The notes beneath the pieces are model-generated. The model saw only the letters and a program-made list of their open reading frames with translations. It ran no database searches and was not told the origin of the DNA. DNA of 64,000 bases from Pedobacter sp. AJM (GTDB taxonomy: Bacteria; Bacteroidota; Bacteroidia; Sphingobacteriales; Sphingobacteriaceae), in NCBI RefSeq assembly GCF_002197755.1, contig NZ_NHOT01000003.1:620001-684000 (forward strand), given 5' to 3'. The position numbers and the translations under genes are program-made. Positions 24,578-32,149 of the stretch are shown piece after piece. Within the stretch, counting starts at the first letter, position 1, and each line of letters begins with the position of its first letter.

Positions 24578-25999
24578 CTATGGCCAAACGCCCAAGTTCA
24601 TATAAGAAACTGCAATTTTATCAATAGAATTTACAAAAGCAGCAGTTCTTAATGTTTGTGTACCCGGTTTTACTTTCAGGGTTTCACGGATCTCATGGTA
24701 AGAATGGATCATGGTATCTTCCAGCCCGGAATTGACCAATTCCATTTCTGAAGCACCTTTCACAATCATTAAACGGTGTTCCGGAAGAATGGTTTTTCCT
24801 GTTAAGTTTTCTAAAGTTGCAATCAGGTTAGCGTTTGAATTTGCCGCATAACGGTTTTCCATACGACCAAAAGCTACGTGAGAAAGGTTCTTCAACCATT
24901 CGAAGTAAGAAACGGTTACACCACCGGCATTGCAATACATATCCGGAATGATGATCCCACCCATTTCAGTGAAAATCAATTCAGCCTCAGGTGTAGTTGG
25001 TCCGTTCGCACCTTCAGCAATAATTTTTGCTTTGATGTTGCGGATATTCAGTTCAGTAAATTGATTTTCCAGCGCAGCAGGTACAATGATATCACAATCC
25101 TGCTCTAAACCTTCCATTGAATTTCTGAAATCTGTTGCACCAGGGAATCCTAAAATCGAACCTGTATTTTTACGGTGCGCAAAAACCTCATCTACATTCA
25201 AACCATTTGGATTGTAGATGGCACCTTCATACTCACATAAACCAACGATGGTTGCCCCAAATTCGGCCAGGAATTTTGCAGAGTGATAACCTACATTACC
25301 TAAGCCCTGAACAATTACCCTTTTATCACCTAAACCAGCCTTGAAACCGATTTTAGCCATATCCTCAGCCACATCAACACATTCACGAACGGCATAAGCC
25401 ACACCACGACCGGTAGCTTCTTTACGTCCGCGGATACCATGTAAGGCAATTGGTTTACCGGTTACACAACCCAATGCATCCAGCTGACCAGGATTCATGG
25501 TCATGTAAGTATCTGCAATCCAGCTCATTTCGCGTTCACCAGATCCATAATCCGGAGCCGGGACATCAATACCAGGGCCAATAAAATTCTTTTTGATTAA
25601 TTCAGTTGTATATCGGCGGGTGATGGTTTCCAGTTCAGCTACACTATATTGTTTGGTGTTGATTTTAATACCACCTTTTGCACCTCCGAAAGGTACATTT
25701 ACGATGGCACATTTATATGTCATCAAGGCTGCAAGTGCCATTACTTCATCCTCATTAACCATTTCACTGTAACGGATACCACCTTTGGTTGGACTCATGT
25801 GATGCGAGTGCTCTACTCGCCAGGCATCAATTACTTCAAAACCGTTTCCTCTGCGAATAGGGAATTGGAAACGATACACACTATTACATGCTTTAATCTG
25901 GTTCAATAAACCTTCAGGGTGATTGGTGAATTGAGCCGCACTGTCAAAGTTCTTACAAACATCTGCAAAAAACTTGTTCTCGTCTGCTAGATTAGCCAT
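24578..25999 (-). CDS. gdhA: Glu/Leu/Phe/Val dehydrogenase (glutamate dehydrogenase)
   Basis: The 473-residue enzyme has the catalytic-lysine loop MTYKCAIVNVPFGGAKGGIKIN (about 92-112; Lys in PFGGAKG), the DVPAPDYGSGEREMSWI segment, and the NAD(P)-binding VIVQGLGNVGYHSAKFL. It oxidatively deaminates glutamate or performs the reverse reaction. It lies downstream of the ccmC-ccmD genes on the same strand, a neighbourhood I believe recurs in Bacteroidota, so its placement may be operonic rather than functional. Confidence 0.93.
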   Translation of the reverse strand: MANLADENKFFADVCKNFDSAAQFTNHPEGLLNQIKACNSVYRFQFPIRRGNGFEVIDAWRVEHSHHMSPTKGGIRYSEMVNEDEVMALAALMTYKCAIVNVPFGGAKGGIKINTKQYSVAELETITRRYTTELIKKNFIGPGIDVPAPDYGSGEREMSWIADTYMTMNPGQLDALGCVTGKPIALHGIRGRKEATGRGVAYAVRECVDVAEDMAKIGFKAGLGDKRVIVQGLGNVGYHSAKFLAEFGATIVGLCEYEGAIYNPNGLNVDEVFAHRKNTGSILGFPGATDFRNSMEGLEQDCDIIVPAALENQFTELNIRNIKAKIIAEGANGPTTPEAELIFTEMGGIIIPDMYCNAGGVTVSYFEWLKNLSHVAFGRMENRYAANSNANLIATLENLTGKTILPEHRLMIVKGASEMELVNSGLEDTMIHSYHEIRETLKVKPGTQTLRTAAFVNSIDKIAVSYMNLGVWP

Positions 26000-26133
26000 T
26001 TATTTATCTTTTATGAATTAAGTATGCCGCAAAATTGGCTAAAAAAACAGCATATATCCAAATGAAAAAATACTTAGTGTAAAGGAAACACCAATTGAAA
26101 ATGACTGAAAAAATGGCTTTAAAACGTTTAAGC

Positions 26134-26352
26134 TTACTTTTTGTCCGAATTTTCTTTTTCTATTTTTTTTAATCTTTTATCAATTGAGAAAAGATAAGCC
26201 AGTAAACCGACTAAAATGATCACAATACAGGTAACCACTACATAGATTTTACCATCGCTGCGCAGTCGATCTGCCATTTCCACGCCATTATCCTGCGCAA
26301 ATAATTGTACCGCAGTTAGCATTAATATCAGTGATAAAAATATCTTCTTCAT
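26134..26352 (-). CDS. CcmD-family small membrane protein
   Basis: Starting at ATG 26352, the 72-residue product has a signal-like helix (MKKIFLSLILMLTAVQLFAQ) and one further membrane helix (about 39-57, YVVVTCIVIILVGLLAYLF), ending in a Lys-rich cytoplasmic tail. It matches the size and placement of the CcmD family found behind ccmC in Bacteroidota; CcmD helps release holo-CcmE from CcmC. An upstream ATG at 26442 would add 30 implausible residues. Confidence 0.8.
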   Translation of the reverse strand: MKKIFLSLILMLTAVQLFAQDNGVEMADRLRSDGKIYVVVTCIVIILVGLLAYLFSIDKRLKKIEKENSDKK

Positions 26353-26441
26353 GTTGGTGTTATTGAAATATTGTGCTGTTAAAAATTTTAATTTTGAGAG
26401 GTAAAAGATAAAAAAGGCAGTTCTGCATCTTACTTTCTGCA

Positions 26442-26483
26442 CTTCAATCTTTGCTCTTTGTTCCTTGCTCTTTGCTCTTTGCT
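26442..26483 (-). repeat. Heptamer-phased repeat tract behind ccmC
   Basis: Six 7-bp units of CTTTGCT type (on the minus strand AGCAAAG) run in phase, ending 1 bp before the ccmC stop codon at 26485-26487. Confidence 0.8.
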
Positions 26484-26484
26484 A

Positions 26485-27147
26485 TTAATTCTGTTGCTGT
26501 TTAGTTTCGATGGAACGTATTCTGAAACGAATGGTATAGACCCAGTAGCCGATCAAAATCCAACCCAAACAGGCTGGGTAGAATACCATGCGCATGCGGC
26601 TATCCAAATCATAGCTGTTAAAACCAGGATTACCACCGTTACCAGGATGTAATGAATCTTTTAAACGAGGCAATACAAAAAGTAAAACCACCATCATCGG
26701 AAAAGCAAAAATGTTATAAATGGCTGAAATTTTAGCTCGCTTTTGCTCTTCATCTATGGCATTACGAAGAATGAGGTAAGCAAAATAAAGTAATACCGAA
26801 ATGGCAGCAAAATTTTGCTTAGGATCAAAACTCCAGAATTGCCCCCAGGTATATTTCGCCCAGATGGCCCCCGTAACTAAGCCTAAAAGGCCGAAAACAA
26901 TTCCTGCATTTACACTTTCTACGGCTTTAATATCATCAATTTCACTTTTGGTGCTCAGTGATTTGATGCTGTAAAAAACAGAAATAGAGAACAAAACAAT
27001 CATGGCAAACCACATCGGTACATGGAAATATAAATTCCGGATTGATTCATTAATGATAGGCAAACGCGGCACACCCATTAACAAACCTGCTATTGCCGTG
27101 TAAATAACCAGCACTGAACCTAAGATTTTCCACCAAGTTTTATTCAT
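26485..27147 (-). CDS. ccmC: CcmC heme transporter subunit
   Basis: Using ATG 27147, the 220-residue protein has six membrane helices and the CcmC WWD-type features: the conserved His in YFHVPMWFAMI (about 42-52) and the tryptophan-rich loop WAKYTWGQFWSFDPKQNF (about 104-121), both near the outer face. CcmC loads heme onto CcmE. It follows ccmB in the usual order with 148 bp between. Confidence 0.9.
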   Translation of the reverse strand: MNKTWWKILGSVLVIYTAIAGLLMGVPRLPIINESIRNLYFHVPMWFAMIVLFSISVFYSIKSLSTKSEIDDIKAVESVNAGIVFGLLGLVTGAIWAKYTWGQFWSFDPKQNFAAISVLLYFAYLILRNAIDEEQKRAKISAIYNIFAFPMMVVLLFVLPRLKDSLHPGNGGNPGFNSYDLDSRMRMVFYPACLGWILIGYWVYTIRFRIRSIETKQQQN

Positions 27148-27263
27148 ACATATATAATTTTGAATGATCAAGTTTTGAATGGGAGAATATTCTTTTATTA
27201 CGCCTTAAAAATCATCAAGGATTTATACTTGCGAATTTCTCATTCTATAATTCAATCATTCTT

Positions 27264-27292
27264 TCATTCAATCATTCAATCATTCAATCATT
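27264..27292 (-). repeat. 8-bp tandem repeat behind ccmB
   Basis: CATTCAAT is repeated three times with a partial fourth, and a looser copy lies upstream (27243-27263). It begins 3 bp after the ccmB stop codon. This tract is 8-bp phased, unlike the 7-bp tracts elsewhere in the window. Confidence 0.75.
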
Positions 27293-27295
27293 TTT

Positions 27296-27961
27296 TTAAT
27301 CCCGCCAAAGGTAAGGAAATAACAATAAAGAGGTGGCAACGGTTAGTACATTTACCAACAATAACATCCCAATTTCATCGTAACTATTTTCCCATGGCAG
27401 ACCATCTACTGCATTTTTAGCCAGTTTTATTAACAGAATTAATACAGGAATGATGATTGGAAAACTGAGAATCGCCATCAGCATTCCGCCGTTACCCGCC
27501 TTACTCGCGATGGCCGAAACCATCGTAAAAACAGTAGAAAAACTGATACTGCCCATCATTACAGCTACATAATATAAAAGTAAATCGGGAGGTGTAAAAG
27601 AATCAAACACCAGTGTATAAAACCCCAGTGCTATGGTGGTTAAAACCAGCATTAATATTGTGTTATATACCGTTTTTGAAATTAATATTGCTGCCGGACT
27701 TGCCAGAATATAGTTATACAATTGCTGACCTTTCGTTTCCTGCAGAAAGCTTTTGGAAACACCGTTTATGGAGGCAAAAAGTATAATAATCCAGAACAAT
27801 GCATTCCAGGCAAGCTTATCACCAAGACTTACAAAAGATAAATAACAGGTAAAAATAGTGGAAACGACATACAATAGGATTCCATTGATGGTATATTTGG
27901 AGCGCCACTCTAACAGTACTTCCTTATGGATTAAATATTTAACCTCTTTGGCCAGTTGCAT
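27296..27961 (-). CDS. ccmB: CcmB heme exporter subunit
   Basis: The 221-residue integral membrane protein has six helices and the CcmB opening KEVLLEWRSKYTINGILLYVVST. CcmB pairs with the ATPase CcmA and the CcmC-CcmD complex to release holo-CcmE. No CcmA gene is adjacent: the next gene upstream is ogt on the other strand. A -7 element lies 5 bp before the start codon. Confidence 0.9.
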   Translation of the reverse strand: MQLAKEVKYLIHKEVLLEWRSKYTINGILLYVVSTIFTCYLSFVSLGDKLAWNALFWIIILFASINGVSKSFLQETKGQQLYNYILASPAAILISKTVYNTILMLVLTTIALGFYTLVFDSFTPPDLLLYYVAVMMGSISFSTVFTMVSAIASKAGNGGMLMAILSFPIIIPVLILLIKLAKNAVDGLPWENSYDEIGMLLLVNVLTVATSLLLFPYLWRD

Positions 27962-27966
27962 AACCG

Positions 27967-27974
27967 CAAAGATA
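27967..27974 (-). promoter_or_regulatory. TAnnTTTG -7 element 5 nt before ccmB
   Basis: Minus-strand TATCTTTG followed by CGGTT and the ATG. It implies a transcript starting at or within a few bases of the start codon. Confidence 0.55.
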
Positions 27975-28062
27975 CTTTTATTGAGAAATTATCGGTGCGT
28001 AATTTTGTTGGATTGTTGTAATATTGTTTAAAGATTAGGTTGCTGCCGACACATTTAAATAA

Positions 28063-28206
28063 ATAATTATTATCTCATTAAGATTAAAGAATTTAGCTAT
28101 AAAATGCACTGAAAATTATACCGTAAACTTTTCTGTTGGATGTAAAGGAATTGATTCTTTTTATTCCCCGGGCGATGCGTTTCAGTGGCAAAAAATAAAT
28201 CTATGA
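28063..28206 (+). pseudogene. Possible gene remnant directly upstream of ogt
   Basis: This frame is open for 47 codons and reads like protein (NYTVNFSVGCKGIDSFYSPG), ending in a TGA that overlaps the ogt ATG as ATGA. It has no ATG, GTG or TTG. The ATGA junction is typical of coupled genes, so it may be a decayed upstream cistron. It may equally be chance. Confidence 0.2.
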
Positions 28207-28682
28207 ATTATGCATCAGTAATAGCATCGCCGATTGGCAAATTAACCATCTTAGCTGATGATGATTTTGTGTGCGCCATAACTTTTTCAGCAACGGAAAA
28301 TGATGGATTAACTGAAAACGAATTGACCAGAAATGTTGCCAATCAGTTAAAAAACTATTTTAACGGTAACTTAAAAAAGTTCGATTTCCCCATTAAACAA
28401 AAAGGCACTGATTTTCAACAACAGGTTTGGCAAAACTTACTGAATATTCCTTATGGAGAAACGGTTTCTTATGCGAAGTTTTCTGCACATCATCCGCTGG
28501 CCATCCGGGCTATCGCAGCAGCTAATGGCAAAAACAACATCGCCATTGCTGTTCCATGTCACAGAGTGATTGGCAGCAATGGCAAACTGGTTGGTTATGC
28601 CGGTGGTTTATGGAGAAAGCAATGGCTCCTGGAACATGAAAGGGAAATAGCGCAAAGGGGACAAACCACAATTAAATTTTAA
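28203..28682 (+). CDS. ogt: Methylated-DNA--protein-cysteine S-methyltransferase
   Basis: The 159-residue protein (from ATG 28203) has the active-site PCHRVIGSNGKLVGYAGG segment, with the acceptor cysteine in PCHRV, and the helix-turn-helix-like FQQQVWQNLLNIPYGETVSY. It repairs O6-alkylguanine by irreversible transfer to its own Cys. A GTG at 28185 would add six residues and lies inside the upstream remnant frame. It is followed 15 bp later by a cupin-like gene. Confidence 0.94.
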   Translation: MNYASVIASPIGKLTILADDDFVCAITFSATENDGLTENELTRNVANQLKNYFNGNLKKFDFPIKQKGTDFQQQVWQNLLNIPYGETVSYAKFSAHHPLAIRAIAAANGKNNIAIAVPCHRVIGSNGKLVGYAGGLWRKQWLLEHEREIAQRGQTTIKF

Positions 28683-28697
28683 TTATATCAATTGAAG

Positions 28698-29087
28698 ATG
28701 ACATCATTACAAAAAGCCGGAACGAATAAATATTTAAAAGCCATTAGATTGATCAACCTGGATAACGATGATTGCAGCTTTGAAAGCGGAAAAATTCCGG
28801 TACAACAACACATCAATGCCAGCTATTTTTTCGCCAAAACGGATGTTTCCACCCTGGAAGGCATTCCGCATCCGGCACCTCGGCGGCAATATGTAATTAC
28901 CTTAAAAGGAAAATTAAAATTTAGCGTAACCAACGGCGAAACTTTTATCATTGAGCCTGGAATTATTTTAATTGCGAACGACACAAAAGGCATCGGGCAT
29001 ACCTGGGAAATTATCGAAGGCGAGGAATGGGAAAGAATTTATATTCCACTAGAAGAGGATACAGCCGATTTATTTATTGCCGACTAA
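28698..29087 (+). CDS. Cupin-like protein of unknown function
   Basis: The 129-residue protein reads as a small beta-barrel: the ISYFFAKTDV-like start, HPAPRRQYVITLKGKLKFSVTNGETFIIEPG with the G-x5-Px-G bracket of cupins, and a late HTWEIIEGEEWERIYIPL. The classical metal-binding His/Glu set is incomplete, although His (GHTW) and Glu remain. It probably shares a transcript with ogt. Confidence 0.6.
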   Translation: MTSLQKAGTNKYLKAIRLINLDNDDCSFESGKIPVQQHINASYFFAKTDVSTLEGIPHPAPRRQYVITLKGKLKFSVTNGETFIIEPGIILIANDTKGIGHTWEIIEGEEWERIYIPLEEDTADLFIAD

Positions 29088-29130
29088 TTTATCCGAATCT
29101 ATTTCGAAGCGCAATCTAACCCTGAATCTC

Positions 29131-29174
29131 GATCATGCGTTGCCATCAAACTTTATAGATTGCAATGCATGATC
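29131..29174 (+). terminator. Hairpin downstream of the cupin gene
   Basis: GATCATGCGTTGC (29131-29143) pairs with GCAATGCATGATC (29162-29174) with one mismatched position, around an 18-nt loop. No clear U-tract follows, and an alternative pairing involving GCAATCTA/TAGATTGC is possible. Confidence 0.5.
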
Positions 29175-29216
29175 AGGCAATACAAATGAAGGACCGCATC
29201 ATCCAATGCATTAACC

Positions 29217-29639
29217 TTACTTCAATACGTCAGGATTACTTGTGGCAGTTATCTTATCGCCACGTTTGGTGCTAAAAAGCATAAATAGAACACCTACCAA
29301 AAGAACAATCCATCCCCATTGGAAATGAACAACCTTACCGATTAATTTATTGGCGAAGCCATATTTGGTATAATTGTTAGCTGTAAAATAAACGGCTATC
29401 ACTGCCAATACATACCAGATAGCCATTACAAAACTCATGAACCTGAATGCACCAGCCTTTCTGATAAAGAGAAAAAGTACTGAAATAACAATGATGGCAT
29501 AAGTGATCATAAACAAGCGGGCATCCGATTGATATAGATTCCAGTTTCCTTTAATCGGCACTTTCAACATCGGACAAAAACCTGCAATGATACAAAGTAA
29601 AACACCTATAAAAGCCCTGAATTTATTTAATATTAACAT
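29217..29639 (-). CDS. Unrecognised four-helix membrane protein
   Basis: The 140-residue protein consists of four hydrophobic helices (about 5-22, 43-60, 67-88, 109-126) with short loops and the Lys-rich start. A cytochrome-like motif or catalytic residues are not evident. It lies in a run of minus-strand genes with gldC and the helicase, but no function is inferred. Confidence 0.7.
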   Translation of the reverse strand: MLILNKFRAFIGVLLCIIAGFCPMLKVPIKGNWNLYQSDARLFMITYAIIVISVLFLFIRKAGAFRFMSFVMAIWYVLAVIAVYFTANNYTKYGFANKLIGKVVHFQWGWIVLLVGVLFMLFSTKRGDKITATSNPDVLK

Positions 29640-29738
29640 AGTTAAAAATGATTACATTGATTTTAACGATTCCATTGATTGGTAATTGTTTGTAACGGAA
29701 GTTAATGGTTAAATCGCTAACTTACCTGGTATTTTTAA

Positions 29739-29752
29739 TGACTAATGACTAA
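29739..29752 (-). repeat. Short heptamer repeat behind gldC
   Basis: TGACTAA occurs twice in tandem, ending 1 bp before the gldC stop codon. This is the shortest member of the repeat class described in the findings. Confidence 0.5.
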
Positions 29753-29753
29753 A

Positions 29754-30089
29754 CTACTGCCCTTCTACAATCCCCATTTTCTCTGCGAAGTGCGCACAAT
29801 AATCACGCAGGTCTTCCACAATCAGCGTTTCATTGGTGGCTTTTAAAAAGCTGTCGCCCATGGTTTGTAAAGTTTCGTAAAAGAAACGTTTCATTTCATC
29901 AACAGGCATATCCTTGGTCCAGAGGTCAATTTTGAGCGTGTTTTTATAGTTATGGTCCCAAACAGATAAGAACATTGCTTTTGCCGGTACTTTATCTGCA
30001 TTTCCAGAATCTGTACTTTCCCAAAGAATGTTATCTGGATTATTACCTTCGTCTAACTCAACTGTTAATTTTATTTCTGCTGTCTTCAT
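29754..30089 (-). CDS. gldC: Gliding motility protein GldC
   Basis: The 111-residue protein matches GldC: IKLTVELDEGNNPDNILWESTDSG and CTKDMPVDEMKRFFYETLQTMGDSFLKATNE-like core (here WTKDMPVDEMKRFF), ending LRDYCAHFAEKMGIV. GldC is a cytoplasmic protein found with the type IX secretion and gliding machinery; it is conserved in non-gliding Bacteroidota as well. No other gld gene is adjacent; gldA, gldF and gldG lie 23 kb away. Confidence 0.9.
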   Translation of the reverse strand: MKTAEIKLTVELDEGNNPDNILWESTDSGNADKVPAKAMFLSVWDHNYKNTLKIDLWTKDMPVDEMKRFFYETLQTMGDSFLKATNETLIVEDLRDYCAHFAEKMGIVEGQ

Positions 30090-30205
30090 AAAATGATTTC
30101 ACTGATTGTGGAGATTCCACAGTTTTAATTTATGGCGCAAAGATGCTGAATTTTTATTTTGATTATACGCTTGAAAAGCCTGCGAGAATATTTTTTACGG
30201 TTTAA

Positions 30206-30478
30206 TTACGAGATCCTTTGGATGATCAGCATCAACACTGCGGTAATGACAATAAAAATGGATTCCACCATCCAGATTTTTTTTAAATCCTTAAGTGTAA
30301 AACGGAAGATCAAATCAGTAATAAAGGTGACTAAAATTAAACATCCCAGTATTAAAAGATAAAAACCACTAAAATCTACCTGTCTTGGCGCATGCTTTTC
30401 CGGACTTAAAATAGTAAAGGCTACCAATCCTAATCCAATAGCACCAATAATATTCAGGGGCGTAATCCTCAGCTTCAT
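30206..30478 (-). CDS. Small membrane protein, unknown
   Basis: The 90-residue product has three hydrophobic helices (about 9-22, 38-54, 68-86) and basic ends. It lies only 5 bp downstream of the helicase stop on the same strand, so it is probably co-transcribed with it. The sequence gives no functional hint. Confidence 0.6.
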   Translation of the reverse strand: MKLRITPLNIIGAIGLGLVAFTILSPEKHAPRQVDFSGFYLLILGCLILVTFITDLIFRFTLKDLKKIWMVESIFIVITAVLMLIIQRIS

Positions 30479-30483
30479 GTTCC

Positions 30484-31830
30484 CTACTTTTTCTTATCGA
30501 AACGTTTACCCTTTTTAAATGATTTTACTTCTTTTCCAGCTTTTGCCTTGGCCTTTTCGCGAACTTTCTTCTCTATGGCGGCAGCATGCTTTTTCTCATG
30601 GAAAGCACCTTTAAAATCAGGATCTTCCTTGCGTTTCTGCATATCAATTTCCTTGGCAATCTGCTGGCGTTCCTCATAAGGCGTTTCATCAATATAAACC
30701 CCTTCAGGGATTTCAGCAACAGGAATATATTGGCGAATTAATTTCTCAATTTTACGGATATAATATTTTTCCGCATCGGTAGCAAAAGTAATGGCGTCTC
30801 CTTTAGCAAAGGCCCTACCCGTCCGCCCGATTCTGTGCACGTAATCTTCAATAATAATCGGAACATCGAAATTAATCACATGGCTCACATCACTCACATC
30901 AATTCCTCTACTGGCAACATCGGTAGCAACAAGCACCCTGATATTACCTTCCTTAAAGCTGTTGATAGAATTAATACGGGTATTTTGTCCCTTATTGGCA
31001 TGAATTACACGAACATTATCGGCACCATATCTACGCTCAATAAAACTGAAAATATTGTCTGCAACCATTTTGGTTTTGCAGAAAATAATCAGGCGTGAAA
31101 AAGCTTCATCATTTTTTAGCAAATGCTGTAACAAATTTATTTTCGTTTTAAAATTCGGAACATAGTATAATGCCTGCGTGACATTAGCTGCTGGTGTAGC
31201 CTGTGCTGAAGCTTCAATAACAAGCGGATTATTTAAAAAATCACCTGCAATTTTTTGGACTAACTCGCTCATCGTTGCCGAGAAAAGCAAGTTCTGGCGT
31301 TTGCGCGGCACAATTTCCAATATCCTGTGGATTGAACCAATAAAGCCCATATCCATCATTTTATCGGCTTCATCCAGTACCAGAAATTTTAAACTTTGTG
31401 TATTAATGTCTCCTGCAAGATATAAATCCAAAAACCTTCCGGGCGTAGCAATCAAAATATCTATCCCTTTTGCAATTTCTTCTTTTTGTGTTTTCGGACC
31501 AATTCCGCCAAAAATCACCAACGAACGCAAATCTGTATAAGTGGAAAATAATTTTACCTGCTCAGCAATTTGCATGGCCAGCTCACGTGTAGGAGATAAA
31601 ATCAAAGCCCGTGGATTATCCCCCTGAGCGTATTTCAACTGCATTAAAATTGGCAAAACAAAGGCGGCTGTTTTACCCGTTCCAGTTTCTGCAATTCCAA
31701 AAATATCCTGCCCGGATAACACCGGAGCAATTGCTTTTTCTTGTATTGGTGTGGCAACAGTATAACCTGCATCGGCAACTGCATTTAATATTTGCCTGTT
31801 TAACTTAAATTCTTCGAACGATTTTGCCAT
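30484..31830 (-). CDS. DEAD-box ATP-dependent RNA helicase (RhlE-like)
   Basis: From ATG 31830 the 448-residue protein starts MAKSFEEFKLNRQI and contains the full motif set: Q-motif region, AETGTGKTAA (I), PTRELA (Ia), DEAD (II), SAT (III), and HRIGRTGR (VI). The C-terminal tail is Lys-rich. A longer frame starting at 31917 would add residues that overlap the heptamer repeats and is rejected. It unwinds RNA in ribosome assembly or decay. A -7 element is 6 bp before the start codon. Confidence 0.94.
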   Translation of the reverse strand: MAKSFEEFKLNRQILNAVADAGYTVATPIQEKAIAPVLSGQDIFGIAETGTGKTAAFVLPILMQLKYAQGDNPRALILSPTRELAMQIAEQVKLFSTYTDLRSLVIFGGIGPKTQKEEIAKGIDILIATPGRFLDLYLAGDINTQSLKFLVLDEADKMMDMGFIGSIHRILEIVPRKRQNLLFSATMSELVQKIAGDFLNNPLVIEASAQATPAANVTQALYYVPNFKTKINLLQHLLKNDEAFSRLIIFCKTKMVADNIFSFIERRYGADNVRVIHANKGQNTRINSINSFKEGNIRVLVATDVASRGIDVSDVSHVINFDVPIIIEDYVHRIGRTGRAFAKGDAITFATDAEKYYIRKIEKLIRQYIPVAEIPEGVYIDETPYEERQQIAKEIDMQKRKEDPDFKGAFHEKKHAAAIEKKVREKAKAKAGKEVKSFKKGKRFDKKK

Positions 31831-31836
31831 AGCGCA

Positions 31837-31844
31837 CAAAGATA
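31837..31844 (-). promoter_or_regulatory. TAnnTTTG -7 element 6 nt before the helicase
   Basis: Minus-strand TATCTTTG followed by TGCGCT and ATG. It belongs to the short-leader group of promoters. Confidence 0.55.
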
Positions 31845-31871
31845 GGTTTTTTAAGCCGAAAGGCTTGAGGT

Positions 31872-31906
31872 AGTCTGAAGTTCGGAGTCTGAAGTCTTGA
31901 GTCTTA
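31872..31906. repeat. Heptamer-phased repeat tract upstream of the helicase
   Basis: Five 7-bp units AGTCTGA, AGTTCGG, AGTCTGA, AGTCTTG and AGTCTTA run in phase, related to the GACT tracts near iscX and fdx. Unlike those it lies 5' of a gene. Confidence 0.8.
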
Positions 31907-31980
31907 AATTCAAACATAAAGTCAAAGCTTCATTAAAGAGATTAGGCGTAAAGCAATTCCGGTAATTTTTTGGCTATGGT

Positions 31981-32033
31981 AGTCCTGCCATTCGCTTTAC
32001 TTCGTTACACTCGTGCACACTGCTGTCGGGTTT
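31981..32033 (-). repeat. Dispersed repeat, copy B
   Basis: On the minus strand this reads AAACCCGACAGCAGTGTGCA then, after a 9-bp duplication-like insertion, AGTAAAGCGAATGGCAGGAC. It matches the plus-strand copy at 57352-57407 at most aligned positions. Confidence 0.7.
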
Positions 32034-32137
32034 GTTTAACTTAAAACAGCAATGCTAAACCCAGTTTCTTCCTTTCATCCGTCCAAATTTTACCTCCTAT
32101 TTCTCAAATCCCATATCTGACTTCTCAAATCTATTTT

Positions 32138-32145
32138 TACCTTTG
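32138..32145 (+). promoter_or_regulatory. TAnnTTTG -7 element 4 nt before pyrC
   Basis: TACCTTTG followed by AAGC and the ATG at 32150. The spacing leaves essentially no 5' leader. Confidence 0.55.
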
Positions 32146-32149
32146 AAGC

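Larger units (their letters stand above)
31831..32149. other. Intergenic region between helicase and pyrC (319 bp)
   Basis: Divergent promoter region. It contains -7 elements for both genes, one heptamer-phased tract (31872-31906) and one copy of a dispersed repeat (31981-32033). No RNA gene was recognised. Confidence 0.6.

Noticed and set aside
31831..31917. N-terminal extension of the helicase
   Set aside because: The extra residues would be encoded by the heptamer repeat and the promoter element; the family start is MAKSFEEF.
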